Below, one piece after another: positions 23,131 to 34,469 of a stretch of 64,000 nucleotides of DNA. The position numbers were made by a program, and so were the translations under genes. The notes under the pieces were generated by a model that was not told the origin of the DNA, did not search any database, and saw only the letters and a list, made by a program, of their open reading frames with translations. The stretch spans positions 22,258,001-22,322,000 of the forward strand of contig OZ017797.1 in the NCBI GenBank assembly GCA_963969395.1. The letters run 5' to 3'. Source of the DNA: Pseudoscleropodium purum. Taxonomy: Eukaryota; Streptophyta; Bryopsida; Hypnales; Brachytheciaceae. Each line of letters begins with the position of its first letter. Position 1 is the first letter of the stretch.

Positions 23131-26100
23131 AAGTGAAATGGTGTATTTGTGTCAAGTTATCATAACAATTAATAGTTTGTAGCTTTGTTGGCCTTCCTTC
23201 AATAGAATGATGGAAAATCTTTTGCATCATTTCATCCCTAAATGAAATGAAGTAGAATATTTCATATTCCATTAGTAGCTATGAAGCACATGACAATCAA
23301 TAGCAGGATGGCTCCAATTAGTCTTCATTAAACGCCTATTGCACCCAAATAATGTATTGAACATTTTTATGTACAACAAATCTTAAAATAATTAAATCCA
23401 ATTAAATGTGTCATTGAAAATAGTAGTAGACGCTATGGGATTATGCACCTTCATGCATATAAAGGTATTAAATATGTGATCTAGTTATTTACAATAGCTA
23501 GTTTTGCCACTATACTAGTATTGTAGCTACAACTGTAGCAAATGTTAAATTCCTTATGATTATATAATATGATTAAATGAATTTTGTATATAAGGTTTCT
23601 AGAGATAAAAAAGCATCCTTTACTGAATGTTATGATTCTAACTTGTGTTGGTTGTTTCTTAAACTCAAGAGTGCCTATATGGCCTAAATGGCCTAAATGG
23701 CCCAAAATGGTCTTTTTCATAGCTTTAGAGTTTGACATTAATCAAATAGAAAGCTTCAAGTATGGTACAAAATACACCAATAGAAGGATGAAATCATAAT
23801 TTGTACTTTTGAAAATCAAAAATGCTTTCTGAAATTTACCATAATCAACTATAAATTTTTGAAGTTTTTTTTACCTCAATGAAACATTTAGAATTGGTCT
23901 CTCTAATAGTAAGGACCACTTTACATCTAGAGGCGCAATCCATTCTCTTTGAGGCCAATTGTACAAATTTTTAGCCCCTTTGGACTAAAGGCCATCTTCA
24001 ACTACTCATTAGAATAAGTTACAACAAAGGCTAATTCTCCCATATTTAAAAGCCTTGAGGCTAAGAAGCTAGACTAATTCTATAAAATCTAAAAAAATAG
24101 AAATAAGGTTGAAATTTTTAGGGCTACTTTGTACCTAGTATTGGGCCAATTTCCCTTGAGGTTGATTACACAAAATCCAACAAATATAATTTGTTTAAAA
24201 ATAAAAATGTTTTATAAAGAAAAATTTAACTAAAATTTGACATTGGTCTTTAGTCCAAAAATTGGTATCTCATTTTTTGTACATCCAATTCAATCAATTG
24301 GCTGTGTTAGATCATGTTTTTTTAATTAAAAAATTCATTCCACCAAAGTGGCCCAACTTCTACGTGTAAAGGATTTGGGACTGATTTTAGAATTTTGTCC
24401 AATCACAAACAAGGATTTTTGGCCTTTGATATAAGAAATTGGCTTGGCTTCTAGCTATTAAGTAGCAAAAAGATCACCATTGCCTTGTCCAAAATATTGA
24501 ACATTTTGAGTACTAATTGTGATACTAAATATTAGATATTAAATTCCCTTGTTGTTTTACTCTCAACTTAAACTTTTTAAGCTTAATATTATTTCCATTT
24601 ACCATCTCTTCCTTAAGATACACCAAAACATTATTAACTTCTCTTTTTAAATTTTTTTCAAAGAAAATACTTAGTATTGTTTTCAAAGTCTTTTTAAAAA
24701 GTCTTCTTAGCTTAGGAACATTTGGGAGGATCAAAGTTCCATTACACCTTGTAGGAAGATGCAATTAAAACAAAGTATTAGAACTGTTGTACTTTGGTAC
24801 ATTGTATACACATAAGACTTGTTTTTTCAAAAAGAACCTACCTTATCAAGACAATGCTTCCTTCACAAGATTAAGTTTTTTTTTCTAAAATCTTGGAAAA
24901 TCAAGAGTCACATTGCCATCACTTTTGTAGTTGAAGGTTTTCGCAAAGATATAAAAAAAACTTGGTAAAATGGCAAAGACATGGTTTTACTAGAGTCTCA
25001 ACCACTTAAGGATTAAGAAATATTCCTATTCATTGAATTTTTGAATGAGGGCTCACTCAAACTTCTTTACATTCTCTTAACTTTTCTAATTAGAGCTGAA
25101 CCCTATAAAGACAAGCTGGTCTCCAAAGAAATCATCACTTTGTAATACTGTGCAAATCAACCACTTTAAGAAATGAAAAAGTATTCAATGGAAGTCAAAC
25201 TATTATAGAAGATGTTCCCTTTTCACAACAAAATTCCGAAGATGAATAGTTGCACTTTTGTCCTACACAGGAAAATTCTCTATCATCCATCGGACACTTA
25301 GTGTCCGCGGCAACGTTATAGGGTTAAGGACTCAATGTCCTCACATTTAGTGTAGATGTCCACACATTAGAAGCAAATGTGTCACTTCTCACCAATAATA
25401 AGTCTAAATTTTTTGAATCATTAGAAGAGTTTGGAGGAGGCTGGAAGGCTATTTTAGGCATGTTCCCTTGATGCTATTTCCCTAGTAGATTGGAAGTAGA
25501 TTGGAAATAGCCACTATTAGATTTTGTTTTTTGTTTTTTTGAAGAAAAAAAATTGAAAAATTTAGAATGCAAAGAAAAGTAGGAAAAAATTTTGAATTTT
25601 TTTAGTAACGTAGCAATCGCCATATCAAACAGTAGCTACAAGCTACTGCAAGGATGTTCCCCTAATGCTGGTAGCCAACGGAACTCACAACCCTCTAGAG
25701 GGCTAAAAATCCTCTAATGTATAACTTCACAAATTATAAGTGAAGGGAGTATTGGATTTTGTGACCAATACCACTATTTTGGAGCAACTAACTACTTTCT
25801 TGTCATTCTATCATTATAGTGCAAAATAAGAAGCAACATAATTTTCTTACTTCGTCCTTAAAGTGCTTGGGCTCTAAAAGGGTCTTCTAACACAATCATA
25901 AATAAATAAAAAATTCTTATTGAAACAACAATATATGTACAAATAGTGTGATCAAGGCTTTTTTTTCATTTTTTATGAAGTGCCAAAGTGGCAATATAAA
26001 ATGTTATAGTGGTGCTCTAAATTTCAATATTCATTTACAAATTGAATAGAAACAATCACATTCATACATTTCACATGTCTATTATTCTATTTTCATCCAC

Positions 26101-26530
26101 AATAAGGCAACTTCATCCGAGAGTTTTTTATAATTCAAAGTATTCTGGCGAAAAACTTGAAGATTTGTTGCCATTTTTTAGCCAAATTATTTTTTTCCAA
26201 AAAAGAAGCCTTGGTGTGCATATTAGAAAGTGGACACTATTAGTGACCAAATCTTACAAAATTCATAACTAATTCCACAAAGCTCCAAAAAATATAAAAC
26301 CACTTGGGTTTGTTGCCAATTCCATTTGTCTTTCAAAAAAATTGACTGAAAAATATTTCAAGTCTACCCTCTACCAATTAATTTCCAGCTCTTAAATAGG
26401 TATTTAATGAACCTCCTACCTTGGTCACCAGAGGTGTGACCCCGACAAGAGCATGTCCCAGACATCCAAACCCCAAAAGCTAAAGAAAAATAATTTTGAA
26501 TCGCACCACTAATCCAAAACTACTTGCATT
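23131..26530. repeat. Duplicated block 1, intergenic part
   Basis: Non-coding, AT-rich. Several segments are collinear with block 2: 23,700-23,900 with 51,950-52,400; 24,470-24,880 with 52,420-52,820; 25,320-25,440 with 53,515-53,640; 26,000-26,500 with 54,190-54,520. Divergence is clearly higher than in the hydrolase coding region. Three GGCCTAAAT-type words at 23,679-23,710 form a short tandem. No gene supported. Confidence 0.65.
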
Positions 26531-26676
26531 GAAATGAACATCACCTGGAATTCCAGAACTACCAATGTACGTCTCCTTCAGTCCCCGAGCAATTCCTTTC
26601 CTGGAGATTGGCAATTACTTCATATTCCGAAGCCTCTTCCAAGCTGGTCCCGTCTCCCTTCAAATCAGAACCCCAA

Positions 26677-28212
26677 TCAGCTCCAGATCCCGGTCTGCTT
26701 CCCAGGCGCCACCACCTCATGTCCACATCCACACTCAGTCACCGGCAGCCCATGCAGCGGTTTGCTCGTCTCCACGGCGTCGTCAGTTTCGATCTGCCAC
26801 AGCGTCTTCTTCACGAGATCAGGAGTCTCGATATCCAGCTTGTGAAGCTCCACCATGTCGGGCGAAACTTTCGTAAACTGCGTCCCGTATTTTCCAAACA
26901 GGGTCCTGGGACAGTAGGCGCGGCTTCTGTCGTCTTGCTTGACGGACAGCGCAATGCGATCCGTCACGGACCAGTGCAGCTTGGCGCCGTTTGTTTCGAT
27001 GGCTTCCCGGTCGAACCGACTGCAAACACGTTTGTAGTTTCCGCCGAGGAAAAGAGCGTACGAATCTTCGGGTGTGCGCAGGGAGACGCGGCGGGTGGGA
27101 AGGGGAGTGCCGTCGGAGCTTCTGTTTTGAGTGGGAGGCGAATCGTAGGTCCAGTAGAAGCGGAGGCCATGCTTCATGGCGTGTTTCTGCATCCACACGT
27201 AGGAGTATTGCCAGAGATCGTCCGGGTCGTTGAAGTCGTCTAGGTCTGCACCGCCACCGACGTTGCAGTGACTACCCACGAACCAGACTTGCTTGACCTC
27301 TTGATTTTGTGGGGTGACTGTGTCCCAGAGAGTGGGAGCGAAGTGCTTGCGGTGTTCGTCGATGGCGAGAGCGTGGTAGGCGTTTTCGACGATGCACGAG
27401 AGGCCTTGGCCGTGGAACTGGTACTGCTTGCTGCTGTATCGAGAGAACGGGTAAACATTGTCGTCGAGAAATTTGAACCCTGTTTCGGGAATGCCAACGG
27501 CTCCGACGGTATCCCACACGCCGAGCATCTTGACTGTCACGCGTTGAATGCGGAAACTGGCTTTCGTGGCGGTGGTTGTGAAGTCTTGCCAAGCGTTGTA
27601 GAAGGCTTTCTGCAGAGCGGGGTCTTTCTTCTCTATCCCATCGGCAGTGGTGGTTTGGACGTACGCCTGGTACATGTCGTACGCTTTCACCACGACTGGG
27701 CTGTCATCCTCCAACTCTGGATGATTCTTGGCGGATATGGATTCATTCTTCAGGACCCCGCCACACCGGTGTAAGAGCGAAACGAGAGAGCGCGCGGAAA
27801 ACGCCCCGCGACTGAAGCCGAATACGAAAATCTCGTCTCCTTCCCGGTAGTTGTTGGACAACCAGACGTAGCCCGCGATGACGTTTGCGGAGAGGCCGAA
27901 ACCAAACCCTAAACCGGATAAATGACCGAGGACGTCCGTGCCCACCCCTTTGATGTACTTCAGCAGCTGCAAGGGCTGACGCTCGGGCTCCAGCACGGGC
28001 TCCTCGCTTGCAACGTCGGGACCGACCTTAGTGTATGGCTCGTAATCTTCCGGCTTCGAATCATCAATAGCCTCGAACATGCGGGCAACATTCGACAAGT
28101 TCATCCTCTTGTTCCCCGTGCCATCAAACATCAGCACCAGGCGACGATGGAGTGGTTTCGACGGGTCCCGCTTAGGAGCTTTCGAGTCGCTGTGTCCATT
28201 TGAGGTGCTCAT
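26677..28212 (-). CDS. DUF2235 / Tle1-like alpha/beta-hydrolase, copy 1
   Basis: Encodes about 511 residues from the ATG at 28,212 (MSTSNGH..). The family is DUF2235 (Tle1-like catalytic domain); characterised bacterial members are type VI secretion phospholipases, while plant and fungal members are largely uncharacterised. Visible landmarks: RRLVLMFDGTGN near residues 23-34, nucleophile-elbow GFSRG at 132-136 (Ser134), GVWDTVGAVG at 231-240 (Asp234), ALAIDEHR at 281-288, and GSHCNVGGG at 313-321 (His315). The Ser-Asp-His set is complete. No signal peptide or membrane helix is evident, so a soluble intracellular enzyme is likely. A longer frame to 28,281 opens at TTG and lies in the proposed leader intron; it is not conserved in copy 2, so the MSTSNGH start is preferred. 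No intron within the coding region. The substrate is unknown; esterase or phospholipase activity is inferred from the fold. Confidence 0.9.
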   Translation of the reverse strand: MSTSNGHSDSKAPKRDPSKPLHRRLVLMFDGTGNKRMNLSNVARMFEAIDDSKPEDYEPYTKVGPDVASEEPVLEPERQPLQLLKYIKGVGTDVLGHLSGLGFGFGLSANVIAGYVWLSNNYREGDEIFVFGFSRGAFSARSLVSLLHRCGGVLKNESISAKNHPELEDDSPVVVKAYDMYQAYVQTTTADGIEKKDPALQKAFYNAWQDFTTTATKASFRIQRVTVKMLGVWDTVGAVGIPETGFKFLDDNVYPFSRYSSKQYQFHGQGLSCIVENAYHALAIDEHRKHFAPTLWDTVTPQNQEVKQVWFVGSHCNVGGGADLDDFNDPDDLWQYSYVWMQKHAMKHGLRFYWTYDSPPTQNRSSDGTPLPTRRVSLRTPEDSYALFLGGNYKRVCSRFDREAIETNGAKLHWSVTDRIALSVKQDDRSRAYCPRTLFGKYGTQFTKVSPDMVELHKLDIETPDLVKKTLWQIETDDAVETSKPLHGLPVTECGCGHEVVAPGKQTGIWS

Positions 28213-28213
28213 C

Positions 28214-28625
28214 CTGTAATCAAAATTTGCAATTCGTGTCACGCACTCAGTCTCAAAATAACGTTCGCGTATTGGATTCAACTCATCGAAAGCAAGCCAG
28301 AAGTAGAGCGATGTTTATGCTACTTGTCGTGCAATACATGCTAGCTCTAGAGCTCAATCTGCGCACACATTTCCATGCCCGATTTCTAACAAATCCGCGC
28401 TTGAGCGGAAAGATTACACTATGAAGAACACCGTATCGTCTACCTTCATATATCAATCCTTCCTAACTCATTGTTCATCGTATTCTACCGACAGACGAGA
28501 TTGCGGAAGGAAAAACAAAATCAGCACAGGGGACCCAACTTGGCACGCAAGCTTTTGACTACAAGCATTATATTGACTCTGATCTTGCACATACAGACTC
28601 CACGTAAGTAAATCAGATTGTTCAC
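28214..28625 (-). other. Proposed 5'-leader intron of hydrolase copy 1
   Basis: On the minus strand the donor reads GCGAAACAG then GTGAAC, and the acceptor TTTTGATTACAG then GATGAGC, placing the junction 1 nt before the start codon. Copy 2 has matching sites (GCGAAATAG/GTGCGT and TTTGATGACAG/AATGAGC), giving 419 nt. Predicted from sequence only. Confidence 0.6.
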
Positions 28626-28815
28626 CTGTTTCGCAGATAGCGCAGTTGTGAGCCTCAAGCGCTTACTCAGAGATCCGCTTCGAATGGAAGGATGTTCAAA
28701 AACTACACGCGCTAGTCTCGCTCGAAATCCTCGTAATGCAGCAAGCTTCTCCAGCTATGATGCACCTGCATTCACTACTCACGACCACAAACTTCCAAGC
28801 ACATCGACATAGATT
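28626..28815 (-). promoter_or_regulatory. Proposed non-coding leader exon of hydrolase copy 1
   Basis: GC-richer and well conserved with 57,066-57,265, in contrast to the more diverged intron region. The frame that would join to the coding start contains a TGA, so the exon is probably untranslated. An upstream ATG at the same place in both copies opens a short frame (MQVHHSW.. here, MQVHRSL.. in copy 2) ending at different stops. Its left limit depends on the TATA box and is approximate. Confidence 0.45.
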
Positions 28816-28840
28816 CAGAGCCTGATGGATAATCCCCAGC

Positions 28841-28850
28841 TTTATATATA
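28841..28850 (-). promoter_or_regulatory. TATA-like box of hydrolase copy 1
   Basis: Minus strand TATATATAAA, conserved as TACATATAAA at 57,291-57,300 in the other block, within a well-conserved upstream stretch. Confidence 0.5.
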
Positions 28851-29030
28851 CCACCAATGACGAGATCCGCCAACCCCCGATAGCGTCGCAACAGCCCTAG
28901 ACCGCTCCTTGCACTGCTGCAGAGGTTCCCAGTAATTGCTGTGCCAGGTTGCAAGTTGGCCAAAGTAATGATAAGATTCCTTCCTTTCCAAGTGTTGTAA
29001 GGTACGGCATTTCTATTTTTGGGTCACGGA

Positions 29031-29420
29031 TCTGCCACTCTCCAACGCTGCGAGTAAACTTCCAATATTAACGTTGACGATGGCGGACGCAAGGTCTTAT
29101 TTGGACAGTCTGAGAATGAATGGTTTCATCACGTGCGTGTGGGCAGGCTGGAGGCGAGAAAAGCATGGATCGTGGCCTTGTGTGCACTGGGGAGAAATCG
29201 CAAACCTCCGGAAATATCTGAACACTCGCAGGAGCACCCTGCAGCCAATTTTCTTCAGCGAATTTCCTGGCAAATTTTCACCAGAATCTTCTCTCACTGG
29301 AGATTGTCACACCTTCTCCCATCATGAAACCTTTTTGAAGAATGAGAAGGTATGTAGTGAAAAGAGGAACTAATAGGAGCCCTTCTCTGTTAAGAAGGTG
29401 TGACCTACCTTTTGGGGAAA
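29031..29420. promoter_or_regulatory. Upstream conserved module of copy 1, with CACGTG
   Basis: This stretch has one counterpart in block 1 but two in block 2 (57,573-58,139 and 58,285-58,650). It starts TCTGCCACTCTCCAAC, has GATGGCGGACGCAAGG at 29,079-29,094 and a perfect CACGTG (G-box core) at 29,130-29,135. Short frames starting at the ATG in GATGGCGG do not stay aligned among the three copies, so I read it as upstream regulatory or intergenic DNA rather than a gene. Confidence 0.4.
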
Positions 29421-31150
29421 ACCAACAACAATTACAGTGAAATTTGGAGGTACAACGAAAGCGCTAAAAACTTTGTATGCGAAAGCTTCTTCACATGCAC
29501 TCTTCAATCCCAAAGGAGAAGGAAAAATCTTCTCAATCTTCAAGAATGAAATCATTAGAGATTGGGCTCTCTGCAATTCAATGATTGTGTCACATCCCCA
29601 TTCTTTGAGGATTGCAAATGGGGAGAAGGTGACAACCCCTAATTTTTACACTAACTATTTTAACACTAAGAGAAACGGGTGAATGAGTAGTTGAAGTAGT
29701 CCAATCCTTCTTAATTAGAAAACAAAACATTTACCAAGATTTGGATGAAAGCTAATACATATACTAGACATTTCTACTATGAATGAATGCACATATATGG
29801 ATGATTCTATCCATTTTCTCCTGTATCTGCAATCTGCAATCCTGCATATATTCCTGGGTGCAGTTGATCTGCCTCAGAGAAGGCCAAAAAATTGGTCTCT
29901 GAGCTGTGATTTCTGCAACCGTGTTACTGGTGCATAACTTGCCACTGTTCAAAATGAGCCTTAACTTGTCTGCGCTCCTGCAGTCATGTAACTCATGTTG
30001 TACAGTAGTACCCCCACGTCTTGGGTAGTCTGGGACTCCGGGTATGTGACGAGGATGGGCACGTGAAAAGCATGTTGTAAAGTACACTTCAACTCAGCCT
30101 CTGTCAACATGCTGCCAGTCAGCTGTATATGAGAGAAATAACTCGCCTACTTGACTTTCATGTTCAAATGCTCAATCATCCATGCATGATGAGTGTTCTG
30201 AAAACTGAGTGTAAGGTAACTACCCCACCTACAATCAACCGAATAAGCAATTTAACATGGTTCCCATTATTAAGAACAGAGCAATCGCCTAAGTCAAAGG
30301 AATTCTCAAAATAAACAGGCTCACTAGGAGGGTGAAGTCTGACAAGCAATGAAAATTAATTTTCAAAATTTTTAACAATGAGGAGATTGTCTAACATAAA
30401 CACCAGTGTAGAAATGGATGAAATATGTGATTGGTGAACTAAAAATTCGTAATCACCAACTCTGCGGATTTCATGCACCTAGAAAGGGACTACAGGAAAT
30501 AATCCTCTTGCAAAATGAACGGTACATTTCTTAGCAGGGGGTTTATGTTGAAATTTTATTTGTAGGGTGTTTCTTGGTAGCTTAAAGGGTATTTTATATT
30601 CTCTTAGAATCTATAATTTGAACACCATTTGAACAAACTATAAATATCCAAAGTAAAAATAAGTGTTTTTAAAACCGACCCTAGACTCTCATGAATAGTG
30701 GGAATATATTTAGGCAAGAATTTCTAGGATTAGTTTTAGAAAGGGGTTAAAATTATATTTGGTTACCTTACTTCTTGTGATAATCTAGTGCAAATGTGAC
30801 TCACAAGAGAAATAAAAATGTTTGATGAATGACATTTAAGAAAATTATAGGAACAATGAATGCACCAATTAGTGATTACAAGAAATGCATGTTTTAGTAA
30901 CTCTTGTCATATCTTTATAGAAGTAGAGGTGTAACTATACCCTTGAGTGCTTTATTATCTTATCTTTTTTTTAATTCTTATGAAGAACAATAACCATCAA
31001 GTAAAGTCCTAAGAAATAAACAAACACAATCTTCATTTCAATTCAATTGAACCAAAACCTGCAACCAAACCCACCACCCTCCAATGCTAAAATCAAAACA
31101 CTTGTGCAAGGAAGACAATTATCATGTACAATTTATAGGTCTCACATGCA
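29421..31150. repeat. Duplicated block 1, far upstream part
   Basis: 29,421-29,700 matches 58,640-58,960; 29,770-30,140 matches 59,580-59,900; 30,780-31,010 matches 60,180-60,430. The last part also resembles 62,180-62,330. Non-coding. The similarity fades near 31.0 kb, which I take as the right edge of block 1. Confidence 0.6.
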
Positions 31151-31156
31151 ACAACA

Positions 31157-31332
31157 ACAATGTCACAAAGGAAATGAGACCCATCAATGTGCCTTGAACA
31201 TTGATGGCAAAAAAAATGAAATTGAAAACAATGGTGACACAATAATGACAATGTTACAAAGGAACTGAGACTTTTCAACGCGCCTTAAACATTGACAATA
31301 ACAAAAATGGAATTGAAAACAATGGTGAGTGC
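31157..31332 (+). repeat. Tandem duplication, unit about 90 bp, two copies
   Basis: 31,157-31,243 and 31,247-31,332 share CAATGT.ACAAAGGAA.TGAG, then AACATTGA..., then AATTGAAAACAATGGTGA. Function unknown. Confidence 0.7.
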
Positions 31333-32213
31333 AGACTACATTCTCAGTAATTGAAAGCAACAAGCAATTAAAAGACCCTACCTCTACATTATGTTCAGTG
31401 TTAGAGATGCAAGAGTATGTACTTCTTTCAAGCAAAAAATAGGGACATGCACCCCATCCAAAACTCCTACAACACTCAAATTAGTACATATCTGAAGGAA
31501 TAAAAAAGCAAGAAAATGGACTACAACCTTCATTTCAAGCAAGGTAGAATGTGATACAATTGAGGTCCAATATATGTAAGGTCACATGAGCAACTTTGAT
31601 TGACCTATACCTAATCCAATTCCCCTCCAATGTTTAAATGAGCATGTTTCCAAAGAAAACAAGAACAAGAACATCAAGTAACATATATTTTGTACATGGC
31701 AACATGAGATTCAAAGTTCAACCAATGTACATTGCACATTCTATCTAAATGAACTTGCAGCCACCTGGTGAAACCTCCGATGCATAAGTTAGAAAAGAGG
31801 TTTAGGATCATGAATACTAATTACAACAACCACATAGAAGTCAGAATAACCTATCAAATATACACTAAGATAGTGAATATACAAAAACTAATAAAGAAAC
31901 TTACGGTGAAACAATTGTTTACATTTGTAGGTACTACGTTTCATTCACATTAAAGACATATAGGAGATTCACAACAATAAGTATACAAAAGGTGGACTTC
32001 CTAAAAGAAGTCCCTACATTGAAAACTGAAATGACACTGATAACATAGCAGTGGGATTCCACGAGTGAAACTACTCACCATAGTTCACTAAAGTATCTTA
32101 CATCTAGTTTGCTACATTCTTGCAACTACCACTAGCCTGAATTGCTACAAGACACCTTTGCAAGCTACCTAAGTACTTGCCAAATATCAGCCTCTTGCAC
32201 CTCTAGTGAACCA
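31333..32213. other. No supported gene
   Basis: AT-rich mixed sequence up to the start of LTR copy L3. A 61-codon frame at 31,768-31,953 has no motif. Confidence 0.35.
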
Positions 32214-34060
32214 TGTGAGCCCCGTAAATGTCACTGGGTCTCGGAATTTTCTTTTCTTTTTGCTCATTTTTATAGGTAATTATGATAAAAATAAATAAAT
32301 AAAAAAAGGGCTAATAAAGTGGAGTTAGAGAATAGTTGGAAAAAACCATATACTTATGAAGCAATATTCCAAAAAATCTTAAAATTCTCCAAAAGTTACA
32401 TATTGATAACTTTAGAATCTAATTATGTATCTAACTATTGAATTAATGGGTTGGAAGTAGTTCTAGCTTGAAATCAACCATGTAAAAAATTCTAAGACAT
32501 TCGGTAAAAATTGATCAGACAAAGTGCAGGCGACCACATTGATTAAAACTAACAAGACAAAAACTATGAATACTATAGATGGCAGTCGTAGCAAGAAGAA
32601 AGGTGTTTTTTGACAAAGAAACATACCAAGAGCATAATAGTGAAGCTAGATTGTCAAGATTCCCTTGCACGGGAATGATTCTTCTCTGAAGGAATTAAAC
32701 TATCAAGATTCTTTTATATGGGAGTGATTCTTCCCCGAAGGAATTAAGCTGCTACAAAACCCTTGTATAGGAATGATTCCTCCTCGAAGGAATTAAATTC
32801 AAAAGAAGTAAATTTATTTTTCTTTGAAAAAATACAAGATAAATTAAAAAATTTACCTAAAGTATTTGGAGACTTCCTAGAAGTTACCCAAAAAGTTTTG
32901 TAAATTTTTGAATTGCAAAGTATGACTCCATGGGAAGTCAACCGAAATTATCGGGAGTGGGTAAATTTGTATAAATTCATTTGGTGATGGTAAAATCTCA
33001 CTAAAAATTAGGATAGTGTATTTAGATTTAAATAAGATCCTAATCAAGTTTTGAAACATTTTGACAACAACAACTACCCAAACCAGCAATACTAACAGTT
33101 TTTAATGGAATTACAAAACATTTCATACATTGACCATCAAATTATAGCCATGCAAAGGCCAAATTGGAACATCTTCGACTCTTTTCTTATATTTATGAAC
33201 CTTTTGAACACTCCTAACCAAACAAAATTAACAAAAGATTCAATTCCCAAAACTTAGATTTTTTTACCTTTTGTACTACAATAGAGAATGCTATCTTTTG
33301 TGAAGGATATTAATGCAAAAATTGGGGACGGGGTCTCTATACTAATTTGGGTCTTCTGGAGCTAGTGAAGCAATCTGTTTTTTAATGAGAGTTTTTCTCC
33401 AAAAGTTAAAAAAGGATCAACAGTAAGGTAGTAATGTTTGAGTTTAGTAGTTTCTTAATTACATAAGTAGTTTGTAATGTAAATAGAGGTAAGTGGGGCC
33501 TTATAAATGTATAAAAAGGCTTCCACTGACTCTCTTTGCATCCCCTTTCTTGTATTTCATTGATGTCATTTCGTGGCTACATGTTGAAGGTTTTGATATG
33601 TGCCAAGACTCTTATGTTTTCATCATATTCAAACTTATTTGGCTTGTATTTTTTTAAGTCTTTGTTGTGGAGTTTGTTGCAAAGGATGTGGAGGTCCCTT
33701 TGAACTTATTTGTGTTGTTTTTATATTAACACTAAGAACGTCTTGACCGAATTCTAGCGATGCCGTTAGTCAAGAGGTCTAAGGCTTTGTTTATGTGGGG
33801 AATTGTGTCATTCTAATCATTTCAATTTGGTGATTTGTGTAGGATTTCACAACTATTTGTTGAAGAAAATCCCTTGAGCATTTGGCTTAGAATAAGCGTA
33901 TCAAGTGTTGTGGTTGTTTTTATTTGCACTCAAAGTACTTGGGTGGGAACCAAGCCTCACCAATTTGATTAATTCTGACACTAGCAAAACTTTGCTTAAA
34001 TTTCAGGAACAAACACCTAATATGGTGAAGCTTCGCTCTTCTATCAAATTTTCCTTATTA
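32214..34060 (+). repeat. Long LTR-like repeat, copy L3
   Basis: Starts TGTGAGCCCCG, like L4 at 34,470. It is collinear with L4 along most of its length: a CACGGGAATGATTC-type phrase, TATGACTCCATGGGAAGTCAAC (32,920 / 35,160), GGTGATGGTAAAAT, then the promoter region with TATAAAAAGG at 33,510 and CACTGACTCTCTTTGCATCCC. The TATA box is 1,296 bp from the start. Downstream are words such as GGTGAAGCTTCGC at about 34,024. An internal CGAAGGAATTAA phrase is repeated three times at 32,640-32,800. Confidence 0.65.
33510..33519 (+). promoter_or_regulatory. TATA-like box of LTR copy L3
   Basis: TATAAAAAGG followed by a CACTGACTCTCTTTGCATCCC-type start-site region shared with L4. Confidence 0.6.
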
Positions 34061-34319
34061 TGATTTGATTGCATCAATCTCCAATTTAATTTGGTTGAAA
34101 AAGGATCCCCATGAAGAGGCCTCTAAAGGAAATAACCACCTTAAATTAATTGTCATATATAAAGGATAGATGGAAGCTAATAACCCACTCTAATTAGTTA
34201 ATCAGAGCCAAGATCCTAGATAGCCCTTCACTCAGGTACTCATTATTCAGCCACTTATCATCATCATATTAAGGGGTCTGTTTATGTGTCTATTTTCAAT
34301 TTTCATCCTTCCCTCTATG

Positions 34320-34469
34320 AGAGAACCACGAGAGAACTTAGAGCCTTCCCAATTATAGTCTAGTCAAGAAATTTTTTTATCAAAATAGAGAGAGCCAGAG
34401 AATCCAAAGCCTTTCCAATTACTATCCAGTCAAGAAATTCATTTATCAAAAAATAGAAAGAATGTAGGG
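34320..34469 (+). repeat. Two satellite monomers in the L3-L4 interior
   Basis: About two monomers of the same repeat that forms the large array at 38,760-40,310, sharing AATTCATTTATCAAAAAATA and CCAATTACTATCCAGTC-type words. The last monomer runs into L4. The interior between L3 and L4 is only about 400 bp and has no gag or pol. Confidence 0.7.

Noticed and set aside
26608..27243. Plus-strand frame of 211 codons (and its 218-codon twin at 55,020-55,676) opposite the hydrolase genes
   Set aside because: They are antisense shadows of a GC-rich coding sequence. They are present in both copies only because the sense strand is conserved, and they have no motif of their own.
28213..28281. N-terminal extension of hydrolase copy 1 by 23 residues
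   Set aside because: It opens at TTG, is not shared with copy 2 (which would add eight different residues), and lies in the proposed intron.
29074..29373. Small plus-strand proteins starting at GATGGCGGACGC in three places (29.08, 57.62 and 58.33 kb)
   Set aside because: The three copies have indels that break the frame differently, so the conserved unit is the DNA and not a protein.
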